A stretch of DNA of 64,000 bases. Source: Alterisphingorhabdus sp051668705. GTDB taxonomy: Bacteria; Pseudomonadota; Alphaproteobacteria; Sphingomonadales; Sphingomonadaceae. The stretch lies in contig NZ_CP196351.1 in the NCBI RefSeq assembly GCF_051668705.1, positions 2,294,001-2,358,000 of the forward strand. The letters run 5' to 3'. Below, one piece after another: positions 8,723 to 15,690 of this stretch. The number at the start of each line of letters is the position of its first letter. The stretch's first letter is position 1. The position numbers and the translations under genes are program-made. Under the pieces are notes generated by a model. It searched no databases, was not told the DNA's origin, and worked only from the letters and a program-made list of their open reading frames with translations.

Positions 8723-9781
8723 ATGGCAAAAACACGTCGCCGCAATTGGCAAACGGTTACAATTGATGATGTTGCGCGCCATGCCGGCGTATCATCAATG
8801 ACTGTATCGCGCGTGATGAACGCAGAAAATGGCGTACGGGAAACAACACGCGAAACCGTGATGAAAGCGGTGGCTGCGCTCAACTACCAACCCAACCGTT
8901 CAGCGCGGCGGCTTGCCAAAGGCGCCGATGTCCATATCGGGCTAATCTATGCCAATCCTTCTGACAGTTATCTGGGCCGCTTTTTGCGCGGCGCTTTAGA
9001 GGCTGCGCAGAACAGCGATAATCACCTGATTGTTGATATTTGTGAGGATAATACATCAACAGCCTATGTGGCTTCGGCGATACGGCTGGCAAAGGCCGGA
9101 ATTGCCGGTGTGATATTACCGCCCCCTACATCAGCAGCCGATGAGATATTGACGGTTTTTGATGAATTGAAAATACCTGTCGCTACCGTCGCCAATGGCA
9201 AAAGCAGCAGAAAGTCCATGGATATCAATATTGATGATGCCGCAGCGGCCACTATGATGACCGAATATCTGATCAGCCTGGGGCACCGTGAAATAGCATT
9301 TATCACTGGACCAAAAGACCAGATGTCCAGCACCCTGCGCGAACAGGGATATCGCGAGGCAATGGCTGCAGCAAATCTTGCTATCAAACCCGAATGGATC
9401 GTGCAGGGCGAATATACTTATCGTTCAGGAGTGTCGGCAACCAAAGATTTGCTGGCAGCACCGTCTAGGCCAAGCGCTATTTTCGCAAGCAATGACGATA
9501 TGGCCGCAGCCGCAATAGGTGTAGCGCACCGGCATGGTCTTATCGTGCCGGATGACCTGACCATTGTGGGCTTTGATGATAGCCCTTCCGCCATTTCGGT
9601 CTGGCCCGAACTCACCACTATAAACCAGCCGGTCAGCGCGATGGCCTCCTCTGCATTTAATCTGGTTTTGGGCAAAGCCGAACCAAATTCTAAATCGGAT
9701 GATGCCTTGCCATTTGACTATATCCACCCTTGCCACTTGATAAAGCGCGGATCATCAGGGCCTGCCAACGTCGTGAATTGA
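8723..9781 (+). CDS. LacI family transcriptional regulator (likely xylose/xyloside regulator)
   Basis: 352 residues with AAGGGG upstream of the ATG. Residues about 12-60 hold the LacI helix-turn-helix and hinge: VTIDDVARHAGVSSMTVSRVM, then NYQPNRSARRLAKG. The rest is a periplasmic-binding-protein-like effector domain, ending with the usual VGFDDSPSAISVWPELTTINQP. It is divergent from the GH3 gene and sits in front of a sugar porter and the xylose isomerase/kinase operon, so it probably represses both directions in the absence of xylose or a xyloside. The palindrome at 8626 is its likely operator. Family assignment is certain; the inducer is inferred from neighbours. Confidence 0.93.
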   Translation: MAKTRRRNWQTVTIDDVARHAGVSSMTVSRVMNAENGVRETTRETVMKAVAALNYQPNRSARRLAKGADVHIGLIYANPSDSYLGRFLRGALEAAQNSDNHLIVDICEDNTSTAYVASAIRLAKAGIAGVILPPPTSAADEILTVFDELKIPVATVANGKSSRKSMDINIDDAAAATMMTEYLISLGHREIAFITGPKDQMSSTLREQGYREAMAAANLAIKPEWIVQGEYTYRSGVSATKDLLAAPSRPSAIFASNDDMAAAAIGVAHRHGLIVPDDLTIVGFDDSPSAISVWPELTTINQPVSAMASSAFNLVLGKAEPNSKSDDALPFDYIHPCHLIKRGSSGPANVVN

Positions 9782-9797
9782 GTTGAACTTCTTTTCC

Positions 9798-9809
9798 GTT
9801 ACCGCTAAC
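9798..9809. promoter_or_regulatory. possible weak LacI half-conserved site
   Basis: GTTACCGCTAAC is an imperfect inverted repeat sharing the TAnCGnTA core of the palindrome at 8626. It lies about 35 bases before the MFS porter start. With two mismatched positions it is only a candidate second operator for the adjacent LacI protein. Confidence 0.25.
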
Positions 9810-9844
9810 ATAACCTCCATAAAAGATAATGGGAGTAGGTTCTG

Positions 9845-11245
9845 GTGGCTAATGAGCATGCGGGCAATATGCGATTTATAATTCTTATCGTTTCGGTGGC
9901 AACACTGGGCGGTTTCTTATTTGGCTTTGACAGCGGGGTCATTAATGGCACGGTTGACGGGCTTCAAAAGGCTTTTGACTCCACTAATATCGGCACTGGC
10001 TTCAATGTCGCATCCATGCTGCTGGGCTGTGCGGTGGGCGCATTTGTTGCCGGGCGGCTTTCCGATACAATTGGCCGACGTGCTGTTTTGCTAATTGCGG
10101 CAATACTCTTCATTATTTCCGCCTGGGGCTCTGGTATTGCAGGCGATGCTTTTGTCTTTGTTATCGCGCGTATACTTGGCGGCTTAGCGGTTGGCGCTGC
10201 AAGCGTTATTGCACCTGCCTATATTTCTGAGGTTGCACCGGCTGATCGGCGTGGCAGACTGTCATCCATCCAACAGGTCATGATTATCATCGGTCTGTTC
10301 GCCGCCTTTCTTTCTAACTATTTTCTGGCAGAATTTGCTGGCGGCAGTCAGCAACTGGTCTGGGGCGGCTATGAAGCATGGCGCTGGATGTTCTGGGTAG
10401 AATTGGCCCCGGCCGCTGCTTTTCTGTTGCTGTTATTTTTCATTCCGGAAAGTCCACGCTATTTGGTGGCCAAAGGACGTGATGAGGAAGCGCAGGCAGT
10501 TTTGAGCAGCCTTTTCGGCAGCGCTGGCACTGCGGCCAAGCTAAAAGAGATTCAGGAAAGCCTAGCCGGAGATATTCAGCCGCGTTTGTCTGATCTGGTG
10601 TCAAAACAAACGGGCCGTATCCGCAAAATCGTTTGGGTCGGAATTGGCCTTGCGACGTTCCAGCAATTTGTCGGCATCAATATTGTTTTCTATTATGGCG
10701 CCATATTGTGGCAAGCTGTTGGCTTCACTGAAAATGATGCGTTGAAAATCAACATATTGTCTGGAGCATTATCAATCGGAGCGGTTTTTGCCGCCATCAT
10801 GCTGATCGACAGAATTGGCCGCAAACCCTTGCTGCTTATCGGGTCAGGCGGGATGGCAATTGGCCTGACTGTCATGGCATTTGCTTTCGCATCAGGCTCT
10901 TTGGTCGATGGTGAGTTGGTTCTGTCAGATGGCGCAGGCATCGCGGCATTATTGGCAGCCAATGCCTATGTTGTCGCGTTCAATTTCAGCTGGGGGCCTG
11001 TGATGTGGGTTATGCTCGGCGAGATGTTCCCCAATCAGATCCGTGGCTCTGGGCTCGCAGTTTCAGGCTTCGCGCAATGGGTCGCCAACTTCCTAATCAT
11101 CATGAGCTTCCCATGGCTGCTCAGCAATGTCGGTCTGCCGATAACATATGGCTTTTATGCCGCGGCGGCGCTCATCTCGGCGATCTTCGTGGCCAAGATG
11201 GTCTCTGAAACGGCGGGCAAAGAATTAGAGGAAATGCAAGGGTAG
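9845..11245 (+). CDS. MFS sugar porter (sugar:H+ symporter family)
   Basis: 466 residues, GTG start with GGGAG ribosome site. Twelve membrane segments are visible, with the signatures of the sugar porter family: FGFDSGVING in segment 1, GRLSDTIGRR between segments 2 and 3, PESPRYLVAKGRDEEA before the central loop, QQFVGINIVFYYG in segment 7, DRIGRKPLLLIG and a final WGPVMWVMLGEMFPNQIRGSG. These are the features of XylE/GalP/AraE proteins that couple pentose or hexose import to protons. Placed between the LacI regulator and the xylose enzymes, it is most simply the inner-membrane D-xylose importer. The gap of 63 bases from lacI suggests co-transcription or a close promoter. Confidence 0.92.
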   Translation: MANEHAGNMRFIILIVSVATLGGFLFGFDSGVINGTVDGLQKAFDSTNIGTGFNVASMLLGCAVGAFVAGRLSDTIGRRAVLLIAAILFIISAWGSGIAGDAFVFVIARILGGLAVGAASVIAPAYISEVAPADRRGRLSSIQQVMIIIGLFAAFLSNYFLAEFAGGSQQLVWGGYEAWRWMFWVELAPAAAFLLLLFFIPESPRYLVAKGRDEEAQAVLSSLFGSAGTAAKLKEIQESLAGDIQPRLSDLVSKQTGRIRKIVWVGIGLATFQQFVGINIVFYYGAILWQAVGFTENDALKINILSGALSIGAVFAAIMLIDRIGRKPLLLIGSGGMAIGLTVMAFAFASGSLVDGELVLSDGAGIAALLAANAYVVAFNFSWGPVMWVMLGEMFPNQIRGSGLAVSGFAQWVANFLIIMSFPWLLSNVGLPITYGFYAAAALISAIFVAKMVSETAGKELEEMQG

Positions 11246-11329
11246 AGTGCTTGCCGTCTTCACGCCTTTATCAATGCAAGACACTCATCATAGGGTTACG
11301 CTATGGTTTGACCGTGGAGGTTATGTTCG

Positions 11330-12181
11330 ATGCAGAAGTTAGAGCTTATATCCGGGCGGACCAAATTGGTTCTGTCCCCTTGGCTTGGCGGCGGGATTAC
11401 AGCATTTCAATGGAAGGGGCATGATGTCTTCAGGCCCCATTGCGGTGAAAATGATCCATTGACCTTGTCCAGCTTTCCCATGGTTCCCTTCTGCAACAGG
11501 ATAGCCCATGGCCGTCTCTCAACAGCGTCTGGAGCGAAGACAATAGCATTGTCACACAAAAATGCAGAGCGCCAACATGCTCTGCACGGTCTGGGATGGA
11601 TTAGCCCTTGGGCTGCCAAAGTATATTCGCAGGAGCGTGCGATACTCTCACTGCGTCATGATGGCGCAATCTGGCCATGGGCGTTTGAGGCGGAGCAAGA
11701 AATATGCGTGCGAGACGATGGTTATTCACATAAGCTCAGCGTCACCAACCTTGCTGATACGCCAATGCCTGCTGGGCTGGGTCTGCACCCTTATTTCCCC
11801 AAAACAAAAGCCAGCCTGCAATTGGATGTTAGCGGTTTTTGGGAAACCGGACCGGATCGATTGCCGACAGGTCACAGCGCTGTTTCTCGGCAGCCTGATT
11901 GGTTTGCAACGCCCGATATTGACCATTGTTACACAGGGCAGCGCGACGATTTTGAGATTAGCTGGCCAACGCACAGTCTCACTGTTCGCCCATCCACTAA
12001 TCTGCCCTTCACCCATGTTTATTGCCCAACTGGCGAAGACTTTTTTTGCGTGGAACCCGTTAGCCACATACCCAATGCCATAAATAATGCTGCGGGGAAA
12101 GCGGACACCAGCATGTATATGCTTCAGCCCGGACAAAGCATGGAAATAGATTGTGACTTCATTTTGGCGGAGGCTGGCTAA
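11330..12181 (+). CDS. aldose 1-epimerase family protein
   Basis: 283 residues with a beta-supersandwich epimerase pattern: SSFPMVPFCNRIAHG, HALHGLGWISPW with the conserved His, LGLHPYFPKT with the second His, and FFCVEPVSHIPNAINN with the catalytic Glu near the C terminus. Such enzymes interconvert alpha and beta anomers of free aldoses, here supplying the anomer used by xylose isomerase. There is no signal peptide, so it is cytoplasmic. Its stop codon overlaps the next ATG (TAATG), indicating translational coupling to xylulokinase. The family includes galactose mutarotases and more divergent members, so the exact sugar is inferred from the operon. Confidence 0.87.
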   Translation: MQKLELISGRTKLVLSPWLGGGITAFQWKGHDVFRPHCGENDPLTLSSFPMVPFCNRIAHGRLSTASGAKTIALSHKNAERQHALHGLGWISPWAAKVYSQERAILSLRHDGAIWPWAFEAEQEICVRDDGYSHKLSVTNLADTPMPAGLGLHPYFPKTKASLQLDVSGFWETGPDRLPTGHSAVSRQPDWFATPDIDHCYTGQRDDFEISWPTHSLTVRPSTNLPFTHVYCPTGEDFFCVEPVSHIPNAINNAAGKADTSMYMLQPGQSMEIDCDFILAEAG

Positions 12182-13608
12182 TGTGGCTCGGCATTGATCT
12201 GGGGACATCCGGTGTGAAGACTGTCATTATTGATGATGGCGGCGTTGTGCATGCTCAGAATACGGTTTCATTGACGGTGCAACGTCCGCATCGGCACTGG
12301 TCAGAACAAGACCCTGACCAATGGTGGGAGGCGACCAAGGTAGCAATTGGCGGATTACCGCAAACATTACGACAGCAAGTGCGCGGAATCGGTTTGTCCG
12401 GACAAATGCATGGCGCGGTATTGCTAAATCAAAATGACAAGCCTGTTCGCCCTGCAATTTTGTGGAATGATGGACGCAGCGCCCTGCAGTGTAATGACCT
12501 TGATGACATGGCGCAAAACCATACAGGCAACCGCGCTATGCCCGGTTTTACAGCGCCAAAACTTACCTGGGTGCGGGAAAATGAACCAGAGTTTTTTGCT
12601 GCCACAAAAACGGTTTTGCTGCCCAAGGATTATATTCGCTTCCTGCTAACGGGCGAAAAAATAAGCGATATGTCCGATGCTTCCGGTTCTTTATGGTTAG
12701 ACGTGGCGGCGCGCCGCTGGTCAGCCGAGATGCTGGAGGCGACAGGTATGAGCGAAAGCCAGATGCCCGCCTTGGCTGAAGGTTCTCAGGTTGCTGGCAC
12801 TTTACGTCAATATGTGGCTGATGAACTGGGCCTGCCAATAGTGCCCGTCGCTGGCGGTGGCGGCGATCAGGCAGCAGGGGCAATTGGTGCAGGCGTCACT
12901 GAACCTGGTGATGCCTTTCTTAGCCTTGGTACATCTGGCGTTATCTTTGCCGCAACCGCCAAGTTTGAACAAAACCCCGCTAATGGCCTGCATGCATTTT
13001 GCCATGCTTTGCCTGGTCGTTGGCATGTCATGACGGTTATGCTGTCAGCAGCGGCCTGCCTTGATTGGGTCACGCGTTTGGCCGGCTTTTCATCAGTTGA
13101 AAACGCACTGCAAGCCGCAGAAAACAGCAATGTATCAAACGATCATATCCCGCTGTTCCTACCCTATCTTTCTGGTGAGCGCACACCCCATAATGACCCC
13201 GCAGCCAAAGGAGTTTTCTTTGGTTTGACGCACGAAACGGGCCCAGCTGAATTGGTGCAATCGGTGTTAGAAGGTGTTGCCTTCGGCCTTAGCGATGGTT
13301 TGCAAGCCATGCCTTCCCGTCCAGCAGAATTATCGGTGATTGGCGGCGGCGCGCGCTCATCCTATTGGGCGCAGCTTCTGGCCAACATCCTGCAAACACC
13401 GCTCATTTATCGCGATGGTTCTAGCGTTGGCCCTGCAAATGGTGCCGCTCGCCTCGCACAACTGGCCGTTACCAACAGCCCAGTGGAGGCTGTCTGCACA
13501 AAACCCGCTGTGCAGGCGCAATATGCACCGCAACCTTATTCAAAGGAACGCCAGCAAACGTTCCGTTCACTCTACCCTATTTTACAATCCAGTTTCGGAG
13601 AACTTTAA
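12181..13608 (+). CDS. xylB: xylulokinase
   Basis: 475 residues of the FGGY carbohydrate kinase family. The N-terminal ATPase motif is MWLGIDLGTSGVKTVIID. LSGQMHGAVLLN is the xylulokinase-specific substrate block, followed by PAILWNDGR and FTAPKLTWVRENEP. The second half has LSLGTSGVIFA, LPYLSGERTPHNDP and a nucleotide-binding VIGGGARSSYWAQLLA. It phosphorylates D-xylulose to xylulose 5-phosphate for the pentose phosphate pathway. Length matches the family. It overlaps both neighbours by one base (TAATG), so epimerase, kinase and isomerase form one tightly coupled operon. Confidence 0.96.
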   Translation: MWLGIDLGTSGVKTVIIDDGGVVHAQNTVSLTVQRPHRHWSEQDPDQWWEATKVAIGGLPQTLRQQVRGIGLSGQMHGAVLLNQNDKPVRPAILWNDGRSALQCNDLDDMAQNHTGNRAMPGFTAPKLTWVRENEPEFFAATKTVLLPKDYIRFLLTGEKISDMSDASGSLWLDVAARRWSAEMLEATGMSESQMPALAEGSQVAGTLRQYVADELGLPIVPVAGGGGDQAAGAIGAGVTEPGDAFLSLGTSGVIFAATAKFEQNPANGLHAFCHALPGRWHVMTVMLSAAACLDWVTRLAGFSSVENALQAAENSNVSNDHIPLFLPYLSGERTPHNDPAAKGVFFGLTHETGPAELVQSVLEGVAFGLSDGLQAMPSRPAELSVIGGGARSSYWAQLLANILQTPLIYRDGSSVGPANGAARLAQLAVTNSPVEAVCTKPAVQAQYAPQPYSKERQQTFRSLYPILQSSFGEL

Positions 13609-14921
13609 TGTCCTATTTTTCTAACCTTCCAACCGTACCTTTCGAAGGGCCGAGCACCAAAAACCCGCTGGCATATCGCTATTATGATGCGGATGCGTTG
13701 GTCTTGGGCAAATCCATGCGCGATCATTTGCGCTGGGCGGTATGCTATTGGCACAGCTTTGCATGGCCGGGGAATGACATTTTTGGTGCAGGAACCTTTG
13801 ACCGGCCATGGAAGCCGGGCGAGCCTGTAACGCCCGAACTGGCCAAACTTAAACTGGATGCCGCCTTTGAAATGTTCACCAAACTCGGCGCACCTTTTTA
13901 TTGTTTTCATGATGTTGATGCCATGGCCGATTATGACGATCTGGCAAGCTATACGCGCGAGCTAGATGCCATCGCCGATAAGATGGCAGGCAAGATTGAA
14001 GAAACAGGCGTGCAGTTATTGTGGGGAACCGCCAATTTGTTTAGCCATCCGCGTTATGCAGCTGGCGGCGCCACCAACCCCGACCCTGAAGTCTTTGGCT
14101 GGGCTGCGCATCAAGTACGTTCAATGCTGGATGTCACCAACAGATTGGGCGGATCAAATTATGTGCTCTGGGGTGGCCGCGAAGGCTATGACACCATTTT
14201 GAACACCGATATTGGCCATGAACTGAACCAATTGGGCCGGTTTATGAACATGGTTGTCGAACATAAGCACAAAATCGGATTTGACGGCACGATCTTGATT
14301 GAGCCCAAACCGCATGAGCCAACCAAACATCAATATGACCGTGACACCGCAACGGTTTATGGCTTCCTCAAGCGCTATGGGCTTGAGAATGAGGTGAAGG
14401 TTAATATTGAAGGCAATCACGCAACACTGGCTGGCAACAGTTTTGAGCATGAAATTGCCACCGCCAATGCCTATGGTATTATGGGCTCGGTCGATATCAA
14501 TCGCGGCGATCCGCAAAATGGATGGGACACGGATCAATTTCCTAACAATGTGCCTGAAATGACTCTCGCAATGTATCACTTGCTGAAAGGTGGCGGTTTC
14601 CAGACAGGCGGTTTTAACTTTGACGCAAAGGTAAGGCGTCAATCGGTCGATGCAGAAGATCTATTTTACGCGCATGTTGGCGGGGTGGATGTATTGGCTC
14701 AATCATTGCTGGCGGCCGCACGGATTATTGAGGATGGTGAACTGGATAATTTTGTAGCGAACCGCTATTCCGGTTGGAAAAGCGATGTCAGTAGCAAGGT
14801 CTTGAGCGGCAATATGAGCCTTGAAGAAGTCGCAGATCATGCCTTAGCATCAGACTATAATCCAACCCCGAAATCCGGGCGTCAGGAATATCTGGAAATG
14901 CTGATAAATCGCGCAGTTTGA
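13608..14921 (+). CDS. xylA: xylose isomerase
   Basis: 437 residues, the usual length of class II xylose isomerases. The active-site blocks are all present: FCFHDVDAMAD-type segment (YCFHDVDAM) with the catalytic His, LLWGTANLFSHPRYAAGG, VLWGGREGYDTILNTD, LIEPKPHEPTKHQYD with metal ligands, and DINRGDPQNGWDTDQFP with the aspartates of the second metal site. It converts D-xylose to D-xylulose in the cytoplasm using two divalent metal ions. It is the last gene of the operon; a weak stem-loop follows at 14979-15002. Confidence 0.97.
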   Translation: MSYFSNLPTVPFEGPSTKNPLAYRYYDADALVLGKSMRDHLRWAVCYWHSFAWPGNDIFGAGTFDRPWKPGEPVTPELAKLKLDAAFEMFTKLGAPFYCFHDVDAMADYDDLASYTRELDAIADKMAGKIEETGVQLLWGTANLFSHPRYAAGGATNPDPEVFGWAAHQVRSMLDVTNRLGGSNYVLWGGREGYDTILNTDIGHELNQLGRFMNMVVEHKHKIGFDGTILIEPKPHEPTKHQYDRDTATVYGFLKRYGLENEVKVNIEGNHATLAGNSFEHEIATANAYGIMGSVDINRGDPQNGWDTDQFPNNVPEMTLAMYHLLKGGGFQTGGFNFDAKVRRQSVDAEDLFYAHVGGVDVLAQSLLAAARIIEDGELDNFVANRYSGWKSDVSSKVLSGNMSLEEVADHALASDYNPTPKSGRQEYLEMLINRAV

Positions 14922-14978
14922 TCCGAACAAGACGATTTGGCCTAGGTTGCATGCGGTGTTGCAAAATGAACGCCGCAG

Positions 14979-15002
14979 CGATCTAAGGTCAGTTTTAGAT
15001 CG
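14979..15002 (+). terminator. stem-loop after xylA
   Basis: CGATCTAA (14979-14986) pairs with TTAGATCG (14995-15002) around an 8-base loop. No T tract follows. It lies in the 94-base gap between the convergent xylA and SRPBCC genes, where a terminator is expected, but the lack of a T run keeps this tentative. Confidence 0.35.
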
Positions 15003-15015
15003 TGGATCTGGCGTA

Positions 15016-15474
15016 TCAACCCTCGCGAAATTCAGCTTCTACGAGTTGCTTGAGTTTCGCATGAGCCTTTGCTTGCGCGTCTGAACCGCCTAGCTTTGAT
15101 AGAAAGAGCATCAGCGGAGTGAGCAGTTTGAAGGCACCGTTAAGCGTAATGGCTGTGGTTTGTCTAAGCTGTGTTTGCTCAGGTGATAGTGCTTTCAAAG
15201 CATAATCAACATCCAGATTAAACATATCCCCTGACATATAAACGCGCATCCGTTCATTCTCACTATATGCGGTGATCTCGCCTAGCAGCTCCATCTTCCT
15301 ACCGCGCTCAAGAAATGTCTGACGGAATGTCGAACCTACCTTCTCTGGTGTTTCCACCAAAGTTTCATCCTCAACAATATTCGGGACCCAGCGGCGAAGA
15401 CGCTCATCATCGTCTAGCCAGAGAAATACAATATCTGCCGGCGCATCAATAATGGTCGTTTTCGACGTTCGCAT
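15016..15474 (-). CDS. SRPBCC (START-like) family protein
   Basis: 152 residues from the ATG at 15474 (MRTSKTTIIDAPADIVF), which has GGGAGTAGGA just upstream; a longer frame adds seven unconvincing residues. The opening beta strand followed by DAPADIVFLWLDDDERLRRWVPN and the later WVP/EKVGSTFRQTFLERGRKMELLGEI pattern fit the helix-grip fold of polyketide cyclase/dehydrase-like SRPBCC proteins. They bind hydrophobic ligands; many have no known reaction. No signal peptide. It stands alone downstream of the TonB receptor, separated from it by a strong terminator. Confidence 0.8.
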   Translation of the reverse strand: MRTSKTTIIDAPADIVFLWLDDDERLRRWVPNIVEDETLVETPEKVGSTFRQTFLERGRKMELLGEITAYSENERMRVYMSGDMFNLDVDYALKALSPEQTQLRQTTAITLNGAFKLLTPLMLFLSKLGGSDAQAKAHAKLKQLVEAEFREG

Positions 15475-15644
15475 AATCCTACTCCCAGCCGCCAAGGGTA
15501 TAGACCAATCAGGGTTTGAACAAGGCTGCTAATTTACAGCGCCGCGGCAAGACGGTCATATTGTTAAAGCAATAAGTCGTAATCATGGGCGAGAGCTATC
15601 ATTCCTAATTTCTTAGGAGATATCGGCTTTATAGAAAGCAATAA

Positions 15645-15670
15645 AAAAGGGCCGGGGAAGCGGCCCTTTT
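15645..15670 (-). terminator. rho-independent terminator of the TonB receptor gene
   Basis: A perfect 10-bp stem AAAAGGGCCG/CGGCCCTTTT with a 6-base loop lies 21 bases beyond the receptor's stop. On the minus strand it ends in a run of six T residues, the canonical intrinsic terminator form. Confidence 0.88.
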
Positions 15671-15690
15671 TCATCACAAACTGACGTTTG

